Source: Monomorium pharaonis
Taxonomy: Eukaryota; Arthropoda; Insecta; Hymenoptera; Formicidae
Assembly: GCF_013373865.1 (NCBI RefSeq)
Contig: NC_050472.1
Location: 930,001-994,000, forward strand
DNA: 64,000 bases
Direction of reading: 5' to 3'
The notes under the pieces are model-generated. The model had not been told where the DNA came from. It did not search any database and worked only from the letters and a program-made list of their open reading frames with translations. The position numbers were made by a program, and so were the translations under genes. This document shows, in pieces, positions 26,694-39,018 of this stretch. How positions within the stretch are numbered: position 1 is the stretch's first letter; each line of letters opens with the position of its first letter.

Positions 26694-28444
26694 TAGACGT
26701 AACTTCAATCGACGTAACTATTTCAAAAGTCTTCGCAAGTCACCGATGTTTGCATTCTTGACGTTCTCCTTAAAGCTTCCGTGTAAGGGAAGAGTGACTG
26801 AGGTTTCCTCGACAATAAGTTTCCGCTGCGAGGAATATCACGGCACGCATGCCTCAACTCTCGCATCTCGGCTCTATCCATCCTTTGTCCTCTCTCTTTT
26901 TCCTCCCTTCTTTTGCTCATCTCTGTTTCTCCTTCTATTTCCCTCTCTCATCTCGCGCTTCCTTTCATGCGCGGCAAAAAAGCGCTGGAATATAGAACGG
27001 GCGGCTTTAATTTCATGGCGATCGTATCGATCGCTTGGCTTGATGAGCTTGAGAGACAACGGAGGAAACCGCAGTTTTCCGGTACAAATTCGACATTTTC
27101 CATGATAGAATTTAATTCAACGTTCTCGTCGACGAATTTGTATGTACGCTTGTAACGCCATTTAAATAGCCACGTTCTTTATTTCCTTGATACGTTTACA
27201 ACAAAGTTTTTGGAGTCAAAATTTTATTTTTTTTTGCGTAATTTATGTAAAACAGAAAACAACTCTCATTGGGCTGTGACATTAAGGAAGTTTGGACCAT
27301 CAGCTAAAAATTATTGAAATTTAAAAGCTGCAAGCTTCTTAGATCTTTTTTAATGATAGGACAGTCTATGAAATTTTTTTATTTTTTATAATATGTTTTG
27401 AGAGATGTGAATTAGCAACACTGATATCGATACCTAAACTAATTAGAGTTCTGATTGAGATAAATATCTGAGAGTGCAAGTGCAGTCTTTTTTTATCATC
27501 TATCGTAACTTTTGTTTCAGCGGGTAGCTCTCGGTATGTTCCGGTTTTTTCTTTTGGTAAATAACCTCTCGGCATCAGGAGGGTAATTAATGTACTATAC
27601 ATGTCGCGACGCCGTTGCGCGTCGCCAGTCGATCCGCCGGACGCCGCCGGGTTAGCCAGGTGTGGATTTAGTTGAGCGGTATTAGTCTCGGGCGAGTATG
27701 TTTACGTCATGTCGCGTGTCGTCAACGACGACTCTGACGAGACCGACGACGGGTCAGAGGCTCGTTTCTTTCCCCACGTCTCGCTAGTGAGTTCGAAACG
27801 AGCTCTTTCAATCTCCTCAAGCTGCGGATTACCGGGCGGTGACTTTGAAGGGAAACAAAAAGCCATTGTTGCTGATTGCGTCTGTTTGTTTTCTCAACCC
27901 GCCAAATGAACTGCCACGCCACGCCAGCGGGGTAGAGCAAGGCGGAGACATACAATTTTAGAACGCGAAGAACAAGATGACGCTGTCGTCGGTCTCTCTG
28001 CTTCTCAAGAAGGATCGTTCCATAAAATTTAATTTTTCCTCCCTTTTCCCCTCCTTTTCTTTTCTTTCGCTCAACAGAGAAAGAATTTTGCGCGAAGAGT
28101 TTAACAAACTTGACAAATCGGATTGCGGCCACGAATAAGAGAGAGAAAGACGAGAAAGGGAAGAGTGATTAAAAAAGCGCACAGGATCAAGTTTCGTGAT
28201 AGTCGGGTCGTGGGTGTACCTTGCACTGTTTTTGCATTCGCGGTGATTGCGTTCACTCCTTTCGCTTCGCATCGTTTTTGTGGTTCGCGCGATGTTGGAA
28301 AACATTCGGACTTGCTACGGAATTCTAAACGCGAATTCGTGCGCCACATGTAAGGGCAGAAATTTCTCTGCCATTTCATTAAAAAGAAGCCTTGTAACAA
28401 TAATCAAACCTTATCTAGATGATATAAAATAATTTCATTCATTT
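26694..28444. other. Gene-free interval with GC/CpG-rich blocks
   Basis: GC-rich parts at 26700-27170 and 27590-28340. The second is open on both strands (longest 136 codons, minus), typical of GC-rich non-coding DNA. TTTTGTTTCAG ends at 27520 and GTATGT follows 13 bases later, giving no useful exon. Confidence 0.4.
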
Positions 28445-28640
28445 GTTCGATTAACGTTATCAAACTTAGTAATAATTATTACTAATTATTATTTTGTTAT
28501 TGCCAAATTATTATTATTTGATAATAATTACTGATTTTGGTTATATTAACTCGTTTGATAATATTATATTTACTAGTTTTAATTATTTAATCAAACATTT
28601 TATTAAAACTATTTATTTTATCAAATTTTATTTAATTAAC
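28445..28640. repeat. Dispersed AT-rich family, copy at 28.5 kb
   Basis: Contains ATTGCCAAAT followed by a stretch with ATTTAATCAAACATTTT-like and TTTTATCAAATTT-like words shared with 39320-39445 and 58195-58345. Boundaries are approximate and similarity was judged by eye in AT-rich DNA. Confidence 0.35.
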
Positions 28641-31600
28641 TATTATTTAAACTTGCAGATTATTAAATTTGACTTTTTTTAATGTTACCACATCTGTTGC
28701 GTTTATCTGAAAGACATTACGTGATTCTTTTCAAAAAGCACCCTCTCTTCCTCGTACGTCGCTTTTCCCGATAGAATTATTAATTAACGCGTGAAGTTTA
28801 ATTCGTGCGATGGAGAGAAGTCACTTTATCGCGTCTACTCGCTTATTCTCGTCCTCCCTTCTCTTGTGAACGAACGAAAGAATACAATCGTAGAACCGCC
28901 AACATTTTCTTCAAAAGCTCGAATTAAGGGAGATCGTGGAGAATTAATGGCCTGTAGGTGCGTCTTGATGGAGACGCTTAAAGGCATTTCGCCGCGGACT
29001 CCAGGCGAAGTATAGTTTAATTTTGCTCTAATTTGGTGGGCGTTTAATAGAAGCCTTTCTTCGCCCTCTCTTCGCCGTCTTCTCTCCATTTACCGTTTCA
29101 CTGTTGCTCCCCGCTGCGTGCTACAACTGCATCTGCATCTACGTTTCTGCGTCTTGTCATTTCTTTTATACGGTCTCTCTCTCTCTCTCTCTTCCTCTCT
29201 TTATTCCATTTGTTACATTTATACTCATCGAGTTACGACGCGTAAAAATTGCAACTTTCAATTATATAACAGAATAACTATACGGAACAATTTCGTAAAG
29301 CATCTATCTTTTCCATCGCTACTTTCTTTTTGTCACAAAATTAAAGTGTATATTGAGAATTGTGTAAAATCGAAATTATTTAATATTGAGCCTCAAAGAG
29401 CTTTTTGTCTTCATTGACAGAAGAATATATATTGGAGTGAATATTTCTTTTTTTATATAGTGAAATATTCTTTTATATAGAAAATGAGAATATTAAAAAA
29501 TTTTATATTAAATTTAAATAGTCTCGCATGCTCCATTTAAATTTTTGTTTTAATTAACACAAGATAAATATGATAGAAAATATTATTATGTAAGATTATG
29601 TAACATGTCTTTATAGTTTGGAAACAAATTGTAAAAGGATATTTTTGATAATAAAATTAACATTTTATTAATTTATTTTAAAGAATGTATGTTTCAAAAG
29701 TACATTATTTTTATTTTTTTTTTTTTTATTATTATAAATTGTATTATTTTAACATTAATATTTATATATATTTTAAGTTTTTCTGTCGTTAAATGCGAGT
29801 ATAATGGACAATACGAAACGTTTTTTTATTGTAAATGTTTTATTGTCCATTAGTAGCATATATCTTGCTACTCTCTTTCTCGTCACAGACTATTCATCTT
29901 AACTGACTTCTGTCGAAAGATATTTACGGAAGCATATGAATTTAATGAGCAAAATCGGATTACCCGTTATCACTGATGAAGAGGCGAGATTCCGTAACGC
30001 GATGTCAGAGAAACTTAATTGAATAGGAGTTCTTCAAGGCATGAAGTAAAGCTGTATCGATAGCCTGGCATCTCGACGTGAAATATGCATGAAATAAGTA
30101 GTGCGTTCTTCCGAGCTCTTATCGCTTCATAAAGTCGCCTTTCAAAGGATTACGATTTGGCGTGATAACCAAGACGATGAATATTAATGTCTTTTAAATA
30201 GCTATCTCGATTTTCAGAGAATTTCTTCTCAGCGTCAAATTCTTTGCAATTTCTATAAATTGTATAAAAATAACGTCGTATTTCTTAGAAAAAGCAGATT
30301 TGAAAAAGCTTTAATTAATACATTTTTTTAATTTAAAATTAACAACCCCTTGCATGTTTTTTATTATTTTTATGGCGGTTTTTAATCGATCTTTTTTGGC
30401 GAATTGGCGCAACCACACGAAATGCTTTTTTCGACGAATGTAAATTCGGTTTGTACGATTCTGTGAAAAGATAGAATTAACAATCAGAGGAGAGAAGTAT
30501 TATAAAGTGATTGTCTCCGTATTGATTGTGATATGGAACTCGGAATACTCGGCCGGAGTCATGCTGCGAGAATCGACCTCTTTTGTACGCGGCGATCAAT
30601 CGTGTTTATAGCAATTATTCAAATTAATACACTAGCGGCGGGACGTACGCGAAAGAACGTAGAACACGTTTCCGATTTGCTGAGGAAAACAGATGGGAAA
30701 TGAGGAGAACGAAACACGCTACGTGCGATCGGCGCCTGTTCTCTCGCTTGTTTTGGGATTCCAATTACTCTTCGAGCGACTTCCGATAGCGCTCTCGCGA
30801 ACGTCAAAGGGTGGCACTTCGCTTTGAGACCGCTTTCGCAACTGATGGCGGGGCAACAATGTTGGCTTTACGCGACTGCCGCGAGATAGACCGGCTTCGC
30901 GCGGCAAATTAAAGATAAGTGCTCGATAATCAGTTAAACGTCAACATTAATTACTGTTTGCCGTTGTAACGTATGTCCAAAAATTTCCATTATTAATTAA
31001 CGATATATTATTGGGTAAAATATTGTTTGTACTATTTCGTGCACTATCTCGTACACATGTTTCTTTCTACTTACGAATTCTTTGATAAATCTGGTATCGA
31101 ATTTGCCTTCGATGAAGGAGTTCGATATTAAGCCAACTTTTGTTAAATTTTTAAAAACCTTTTTATATACCATGTATTGCACATTCAACAAACAACAAGT
31201 TTTTATTTTTTTGTTATATACAAAGAAAACATCTTAATTAATGTGACCGATATATTTCCGAATATGTATATTTTTTTTACAGTTGTAATTATTTATGCTT
31301 CTTTAATCATCTTTCTCCTATGATTTGGTACAAAAAAGAAGCCTTCTTTGTAATACTATACTTACATAAATTTACTTAAGATCTACACTGTTATCTCAGA
31401 ACTCATAGTTATACCGATATCAATAATAGCGAAAATAACGTCAACTTTTTGCCACTGATCTCGATATGATGTACAATCCATGATATCTGAATATCTTTAT
31501 CTCTGTGAACATATTTCAAATACCTTTTCGTAATTAGGCAGATTCAGTCTCGTCACGCAACAGGGTCGAAGACAACAGAGTGTTACTTATACTTTGGTTT

Positions 31601-34600
31601 TATTTCGATAACGGGTCAAAATAATAGTGCTTGGCGTTTTATGTATACGAGTATAATGCAATTAATGTCTCTCTCTCGTCTTCTGTCCCTACTACGCGGC
31701 TATATCTTGTCCTACTCGGTAATTAATATTCGTCCTGGTTTTGAGTGCGGACGTGGATGCTGTCGATGCTCGCTTTATACCATCGACAATCAGTTTTACA
31801 AGTTGTTTGCAGCAAATTATTCTAATTGATTTCAATTGTCCCTCGATCCGGTCCGTAGCGATTTGCTCCGCTAAAGTTCCACCTTACTACATTTTCTGTA
31901 TAAGTAGGGCACAGTGAAAATTTTTGTTACATTCAACGCATTTCACATATCCCAAACTTAGATCTACCTAATTTTCTTTTAAGTACATTTGCGCCACTTT
32001 TTGCTGTATATCTTGATCCGGGTCGCGCATCTAGCAACGTCTCGTCGCGAAGTTAGGGAAATTAACGCCGTTGCGCTTTGTTAATTGCATCATTTCTATC
32101 CCCTTCCTCCATCTCTCCTTCTCTTTTTCTCGTTTCTCATGAATTTTCGCGACTGTCGACAGTTGTCGTTAATTATTATCGCGGTCGTTCCTGCTGCGAA
32201 TTTCCTAGCGGCACACTCCTGAATTTACGTTTATACGAAGCTTATCGCACAGATTATCGCATCTATGAGAAGGTTTCACAAAATTGAAATGTTACCGACG
32301 GGATTTCGCAAGATTACCAACCAATAATAAATTGCAAATTAATAGATACTTTTTAGATGTAATTAAAATATAACTTTTGACTTGAAAATATAATTATGTA
32401 AAATGTTTTTATTTATTTATCGAGTAGTTTAATTTCTTATTTGTTCATTGACTGGTGATTCCAGAAGTTTTAATTAAAGAAAAAAGGTATATGAGAATTG
32501 AAATTAAGCTGTTTCTTTTTTTAAACTGTTGACTTTGAAGGATTATTTTTAAGAACTGTTAAAATGTATATGTAACTGTTTTATTGTTTTGTCGGTGTAC
32601 ATTTTGCAAGAGAACGTATTTAAAGCAAAATGCTAAATTAAATTGTGGTAATGTGCTTTTACTTTGTACAAGGGTTTTCTTATGATATTTTGTTAGTTAT
32701 ACAAAAGTACATCCGCGTAATGTGCGAGTAGCAGAAATGTCACTTGATAATTAATAAAAAGTGTCTCTGAAAAGTACTAGTTTTTTATTTAATTATACTT
32801 CCTAATAAAGAGAATTTTGCGACTTTGTTTGCGACTTGTTTTAAAAAGTTAAATAAATTACTTAAAATAAATTATATCTACTCCTTACAACTTTATGCTC
32901 TTCAAAACAAAACACTTCTTTTTTAACTACAGAAATATAATACATGTCATAAAAATTTTAACAACTTGCAAGAAACGAATGCCCCTTATGTTTAAATGCT
33001 TTATACATTATTTATATATTATTTACATCTTTAAACGCAATTGAAGTTTTTATTATTCAAACCTTTGTGGCTAATTGTGCACGTATGACGTGAGCGCAAG
33101 CTGATCAATACGAAAATAAGGAAAATAAACATAGTAAAAGCAGCCAACCGTGCGATCTGTGTCGAGGTACGTTAAATCGGGCATTAGCGATTACGCGTAA
33201 TATATTGCTGCTTATAGATTGATCGATTATTATTAGTTACGCTCTAAAGAAGACACGTGGCGTATCTTCGAGCGTTTGCTAGTGCTCGTACCTTGAAACT
33301 GAAAAATGCGCGCAGTAAGTACAATCTTAGGATTACGACGCATTACAATCCCTTAAAATCGATTGATAGACATCTGCATTTAAGATATCGTATATTAGAA
33401 AATTGCATGTCATATTTAAATAAATAATTCTGAAACTTTTTACATTTCTAAGGATTACGATTTCGAAAATTTGCAATTTTAAATCGTGTAAATTATTTAT
33501 ATTCAAACTCGACAAGATGTCAAAAGAATATTTCTTTCTCTCTTCTGCTACATACACAGATGAAGTGTATAATGGCTACTCATTTCCAGTATCCATTTTT
33601 TGGTTTGCGCACGATTCACCAATCCGTTATCTATTATACTTTGTGTGAATGGTAACTTGAAAGGAGCCACTCCCAAACGACTCTTTTTTCTCTGTGAACA
33701 AAGACGGTGAACTAATACTGATTTTTTTTTCTCTCAATATCAATTTCATCATGGGTTCTAATTCGGTCTTATTGCGCTCTCTTTTGTCCGTATTGTCGTT
33801 CCTCCACATGCGCGAGCGACCGTCTTAATCGGCCGTACCGAGAGACATTAAGAGACACGGTAGTGGCTCACGCCAAGTGAAAGCGCAGCGCGAGATCGAC
33901 CGTGTGTATTTGTATTTACGCGAGTATGCTATTATTGCGAGCACTCGAGATTATCGGATCTCAAAAACGGCTAAACGGATCGAGTTCTAACTAGGCTCAA
34001 TCGAAAGCTTGCAGTCGATTTGTGTTAGAAAACTGTTTTTGTTTTTCCTCTACGTACCCTATGGTATGGGAGGAGATATCACGACGCAAAATCCAAATGT
34101 TGAAATTTCTTATTAAAAAACGTCGTCACTGTCGTCAACCTTGTAGGCACGTAAGGGACGAGAAGGAAGACGAAGTGTACGGTCGTTGCTTTGACACCAG
34201 CGGCGCTAACTTCTATGATAAGGAAGTGGTTGCAGTAGATACATCCGGGAATCGCGATGCAAACGCCGCTCACTAGTGAGATAGTAGTTCTGTTTGTGTT
34301 GCGTGCACTTTTTGCATAGTGAATTTTGGAACGCAGCCCGAGTGTGTAGATACTCGCGACAGCACAGTGTATTTCTAGGTGCGATCCACTTGACGCTATA
34401 AATGTTTTGAAGCATTTGAGTGACCAATCAGAATAAAGAATTTTACGAATTGGCCAATTATAGAATGTTGCGAAGCGTTCGTAGCATCAAGTAGATCACA
34501 CCCATTATTGGATTACGTTGGTGCCAATGGCTCGCACTAAGTGACGTGCAATGTGAGGTTATAATACAAATTTCTATTGAAAATATGTGAAATATATGAA

Positions 34601-34975
34601 ATTTTTATGCTAAATGTTCTCACATTTTTCTTTTATTGTGTTATACAGATGTACTAAACATTTAACTGAGCTATGTTACTCTCTGATTCAATTTTACACT
34701 GGTGTCGATGAGATAAGATGTTATGTGCATCAGTTAAATGCTGTAATTGTCAATCAATATTAACAACCTTTAATTAGCTTGAATAACTTAAATAAATGTT
34801 TTTATAACACTAATTTTTATTCCTTGGTTTACTAGTAACATATATAATTGCTATTATCTTAGTGACAAAAGATGGTCATTATCCTCACCACATTATCAAT
34901 ATTTAATCAGTGCACAATTTTATACATCACACCTTATCTATTTAATTATTAACACCAATGTAAAATTAAAAACAA
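28641..34975. other. Gene-free interval, 6.3 kb
   Basis: Mostly AT-rich, with a short (CT)n at 29173-29200 and GC patches at 28740-29160, 29880-30200, 30490-30950, 31540-31900, 32010-32280 and 33080-33320. The largest GC block, 33780-34520, is CpG-rich and contains an 84-codon plus-strand frame at 34022-34276 with no known motif; it could be regulatory or an untranslated exon. No transposon ends seen. Confidence 0.4.
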
Positions 34976-35325
34976 AATTACTTTTTTAAAAAAGGTAAAA
35001 AAGCGCGTCAAGTATGTAGTTTTTTTTTTTTTTAAGGAAAAAAATTATAAAATTCTAGATAATACTTTTGATCATATCAAATTCAACCAAAGTGATATAT
35101 AATCTATAAATACTACAAAATGCATGATATCCAAACAAAATTATCTTTTTGAAAAAGGTAAAAAAAGCGCGCCAAGTGTGTAATTTTCCTTTAAAAAAAA
35201 ATCACAAAATCCAAGAATACTTTTGATAAATTCAATCTAAGTGATATTTTTTATAATGAAAAAAATCACAAATCTAAAATAAAACTTTTGATTAAAATTC
35301 AACCTATAAGTAATATATATATTAC

Positions 35326-35378
<53 letters not shown>

Positions 35379-35630
35379 CTTAGGTTGGATCAAAAGTTTT
35401 ATCTTAGATTTGTGATTTTTTTTCGTTATAAAAAATATCACTTAGATTGAATTTATCAAAAGTATTCTTTTGATAAATAATATATATAATATATATATTA
35501 CTTGGGTTAAATTTAATGTTTTTTTTTTATATATTACTTAGGTTGAATTTAATCAAAAGTATTCTTGAATTTTGTGATTTTTTTTTAACCACACACTTGG
35601 CGCGCTTTTTTTATCTTTTATAGATAATAC
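34976..35630. mobile_element. Hairpin (inverted-repeat) element around a (TA)n core
   Basis: Left arm motifs (AGCGCGCCAAGTGTGT near 35166, then CACAAAATCCAAGAATAC, GATAAATTCAATCTAAGTGA, AAAACTTTTGATTAAAATTC) recur in reverse order and complement on the right, ending with ACACACTTGGCGCGCT near 35590. A second copy of the left end (AGCGCGTCAAGTATGT) lies about 160 bp further left at 34999. On the right, part of the arm is duplicated at about 35480-35565. No open frame. A MITE or hairpin satellite that has grown by internal duplication fits; no target duplication is evident. Confidence 0.65.
35312..35376. repeat. (TA)n at the centre of the hairpin element
   Basis: About 65 bp of nearly pure TA. 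Its self-complementarity lets both arms extrude as a cruciform. Confidence 0.93.
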
Positions 35631-35685
35631 AGAAAGAGATTTCTGGTATTAACGAGATATTACATTTTTGTCCTTTCTGTTTCAG

Positions 35686-35733
35686 GTATGATTTATGAAC
35701 GTTTACCAATCTTTTCCGGATACTTCAATACCG
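35686..35733 (+). CDS. Candidate 48-bp microexon
   Basis: A good acceptor (TCCTTTCTGTTTCAG, ending 35685) and a perfect GTAAGT donor (35734-35739) bracket 48 bases. One frame is open and contains an ATG: MIYERLPIFSGYFNT, entering and leaving in phase 1. The exon starts GTATGA, so the acceptor is also a possible recursive site. The length is a multiple of three, as expected for a skippable exon. No family recognised. It lies just past the hairpin element and 1.6 kb before the best first-exon candidate, so it could instead be an untranslated leader exon. Confidence 0.3.
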
Positions 35734-36370
35734 GTAAGTTGTATCAAGAGTTACTACGTGATAATTTTATGATAATCGAATTTGAATGTTGATCCGTTTG
35801 TTTTTACAAGACAAAATAAAAATAAAATATATAAAAATGTAATAAAATATTATACAAAAAAGTATAATAATAATAAAAAGTAACAATTTATTTTAATTAG
35901 AAGAGAAATTTAGTTTTAAGGTATAATATACGTGTTTGATTAATTGAATCTTAAAATGACAGAAGAGTGTAATTTTAGTGTCATTTATTTATATAAGTTA
36001 TTAATAATTAATAACAAAATTGGAGCTAATTTAATAGTTTTAAGAAGCAACTTTTATGTAATTACCTGTAATACTGTTAAAATTGTAAAGTAATAGGTTA
36101 AGACAACCAGCACAAGAATTGTTTAATTTTACGATTGACTCATTGAAAGAGATTGCATTTAAATGTAACGATATCTTAACCTATTTCAAATTAAAAGAGA
36201 CAGTTATGTTTTATTTATTTTTTATTTGTTAAAACCTTCCGAGTTTCTAGAAAATCAAGTCACATTCAGCTTTCGACTTTCGACTAAGTAATGCATTTTC
36301 AATTTTTCTTTCGTTTTCTTCTGAAATTTACTTTTTGCAGCTTAGATCTATATTACTTTCGGTTTTGCTT

Positions 36371-36379
36371 TATTTTACC
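36371..36379. repeat. Left 9-bp target-site duplication
   Basis: TATTTTACC directly before the element start; an identical copy is at 37163-37171. Confidence 0.85.
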
Positions 36380-37162
36380 ATGTAGCTAAAGCTAGCAGCC
36401 AAAAACAGCAGCCAAACGTCGAGCGGCCAGGGCCGAACGTCATATAGGCGTTTCCAGGGGGCACCATTCAATCAAACGTTAAAAATTCCCTGGTTATGAG
36501 ATTTTTAACAAATTTTGAAAAATTTGCATACAGTTTAGTAATTATAATACATAATCGATTATTCGCGAGAGGATGTGCATTTCCCTAATTGTTATAAATA
36601 TTTAAAAAATTAATTTTTATTGTTTTTTGCGCCTCACGCCTAAACGCAATGTACGATTTCCTTCAAATTTGGCTGGAAAGATCTTTCTGTAACGTACAAT
36701 CGACTGATCGATCATTCGCGAGAGGACGTGCATTTCCCTAATTGTTATAAATAATTAAATAATTGATTTTTATCGTTTTGTGCGCTTCACGTCTAATCGC
36801 AATGTACGATTTCCTCCAAATTTGGCTGGAAATATCTTTCCGTAACGTACAATCGACTGATCGATCATTCGCGAGAGGACGTGCATTTCCCTAATTGTTA
36901 TAAATATTTAAAAAATTAATTTGTATCTTTTTTTGCCCCTCACGCCTAAACGCAGAATGCGATTTCCTCCAAATTTGCCTGTAAATATCTTTCCGTAACG
37001 TTCAATCGACTGATCGATCATTCGCGAGAGGACGTGCATTTTCCTAATTGTTATAATTTTTAACGTTTGATTGAATGGTGTCCTCTGGAAACGCTTATAT
37101 GACGTTTGGCCCTAGCTGCTCGGCGTTTGGCTGCTGCCTTTGGCTGCTAGCTTCAGCTACAT
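36380..37162. mobile_element. Foldback/Mutator-like transposon, non-autonomous (783 bp)
   Basis: Starts ATGTAGCT and ends AGCTACAT. The terminal inverted repeats, 36380-36487 and 37055-37162, are each 108 bp with no indel and about 10 substitutions, all transitions. A perfect 9-bp duplication flanks it, so insertion boundaries are certain. The interior is a tandem array of 153-bp units with no open frame. Nine-bp duplications occur with Mutator-like elements and Drosophila Foldback elements; long inverted repeats plus internal tandem arrays are typical of Foldback. It must be mobilised by a transposase from elsewhere. Superfamily is inferred from structure only. Confidence 0.85.
36561..37054. 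repeat. Tandem array with exact 153-bp period
   Basis: ATTCGCGAGAGG-type unit starts occur at 36561, 36714, 36867 and 37020: three full units and a partial fourth. Units include TGCATTTCCCTAATTGTTAT and CGACTGATCGATC. The identical spacing with only substitutions between units indicates recent or homogenised expansion. Confidence 0.93.
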
Positions 37163-37171
37163 TATTTTACC
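37163..37171. repeat. Right 9-bp target-site duplication
   Basis: TATTTTACC, identical to 36371-36379. Confidence 0.85.
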
Positions 37172-37343
37172 CTCGTTCGTTCCTCGAAACCATCACGAAA
37201 ACGGAAAAGCAGGCGTTTTATGCCATTTATCTGATTCCGCCGGCTAAGATCGAGAAAGTGAGAATCCAGGGATGTCATGTTGGCGCGTCGGGACGCTTAG
37301 ATTTAACGCTTAGCTTCACCGTTGATGCACGATCGGCGGAACA

Positions 37344-37421
37344 ATGGCGACGGCGCGGAAGCCGCGAAGTAACGGAGCGCCGAAAAATAACGATAAATCC
37401 GTCGACGAGAAGAGGAGGCGG
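37344..37421 (+). CDS. Candidate first coding exon, bHLH-type basic N-terminus
   Basis: ATG in context AACAATGG opens 26 codons beginning MATARKPRSNG and ending KSVDEKRRR, then a donor CGG|GTACGT (37422-37427) in phase 0. The peptide is basic, and the codons are GC-rich and coding-like. EKRRR at a splice junction recalls the basic edge of bHLH domains; in p160/SRC nuclear-receptor coactivators (insect taiman) EKRRR is followed by EQEN. That assignment is my inference. The matching next exon is not seen in the window, so it would lie beyond 64000 across a very long intron. The 172 bases between the transposon duplication and the ATG would hold the 5' UTR or promoter. The frame stays open past the donor, so a short unspliced ORF cannot be excluded. 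Confidence 0.42.
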
Positions 37422-39018
37422 GTACGTTGTTCTCATCTCTCGTGTTTACGAGTCTCTGTGAGTATTCCGGGTGTACTCGGTAGAATAAATCACTCGAAGG
37501 GAGCTAGAAGGGGAAGAGGAGGAGGCCGCATGATCCTTTCTACCTTCGCCATAGATCATCGGTAACGATCGGCATGAAAAACCGGGAAGCCCAGTTCGGG
37601 AGTGGCGCCCTTTCCGGATGAAGGAAGCACGGAATTCATCGGCGATTCCACCGGCGACGCTTCCGTCGATATTTCCTCATTACAATGGCGAGGACAACGA
37701 GATGGGAGGGCGAAGGTTCGAAGAGAAGGATGAAGAGGCGGGTATAGCGCGAAAGACGAAGAAACCCACGAGAACGATCAGATCGACTGTCCCACGGGAA
37801 GGGCTTTCTTGGAAAATCCCTAAGTCAATCTGGAAGGATTACTGGCGCTTGAAGAAAATGGAGCAGGGTCGGGCGGAGAATGCGAGGGAAATTATACGTG
37901 CGTATGTGACAGCGAATTGAGATAAATAATAATAGAGATCAATGTCGGGATGATTGGATTTTGTTGCGAATTATTTGATTTTTCTTTCCTTTTGCGTCTG
38001 CCAGAAAGAACCTATTCTCGTAAAGCACACAACAGTAAATGTCGCATTATTATATACTATAATGAGATACGTTGAGAATACCGCCATTTCTTGCGTTTGT
38101 GAATCATTTGATTCGTCCTCGAGTGACTTCAAGAGACCATAAATTTTGAATGGGAATATCTTTATATCTCTGCCACCAATTAAGTAATTTTTTTCTTATA
38201 TACGTTTATACATAGTTATAACAAATACACTAGTACAATACCACTCTGTGTTGGTGGCGAATGATGCACGAGCCATAAAACAATTGTTTCTATTATTTAT
38301 TACGGACGTGTCTTCTCTCATCCTTTGTCTGTCTCTAAACGAACTCCTGTATCTTCTGAAATAATTGTGCAAATGTTGTTTTTTCAATTTGACATACAAA
38401 CTTAATTACGATGCTGTGCTCCTCTTGAGATTTCGCAAATGCCATCGTAGTCACGATAAAAATTCCATCTGTATCAAACGACGAAGTGTAGTGGTATATA
38501 TTACATATGAGCAATTTATTATGTTTATGAATTACACCGATCTTATATGAATGCGGTACAATTATTGCTGTGGCAATGTAATAGCGCGTATTTGCATATC
38601 TGTATTAGGGTAAATAATACGATTGGCGCCAACAACGTCAGTTTGACAAATGTATCGGAGAATGTTTAACGTTCGGGACTATCCGCGGCTTTGATTGTGA
38701 CAGCGGAATGTTGAGTTACGGATGTGAAAGTGAGTGTAGAACACCATGCTGTGACGAGCGAAGAGATTCGCGCGCGAACATCTGTTGATGCGTCTAAAAT
38801 GAGTCTCTCTCGCATGTCTCTTCTTCTCTCTTTAGAATATGGGAAGCTCGAAGTTAATGATTCTAACTCGAAACAAATGTCGCTTATTCTGACAGTAGCC
38901 AGCTAGCGATTTCGTCCGAGCGATAAATTTGGCAGTAAATTGTCGCGTTAACCGTAAAGTAAGTTATCTTAAACGTTCGGGCAGCTGCAGGTGCGACTGA
39001 CGCTTCGTTACGCCACGC
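37422..39018. other. Probable intron start, GC-rich then AT-rich
   Basis: GC-rich to about 37920, including a 100-codon charged frame at 37618-37920 with no splice support. An acceptor-like CTTTTGCGTCTGCCAG ends at 38004 but lacks a matching donor of quality. 38600-39000 is GC-balanced and leads into the next promoter candidate. Confidence 0.35.

Noticed and set aside
27510..27540. TTTTGTTTCAG followed by GTATGT 13 bases later
   Set aside because: The enclosed exon would be 13 bp with no frame support.
36561..37054. Evenly spaced repeats that might suggest a CRISPR array
   Set aside because: Units are contiguous 153-bp tandem repeats without unique spacers, inside a eukaryotic transposon.
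37618..37920. 100-codon charged frame downstream of the candidate first exon
   Set aside because: GC-rich context makes long frames likely; no upstream acceptor, and it would lie in the proposed intron.
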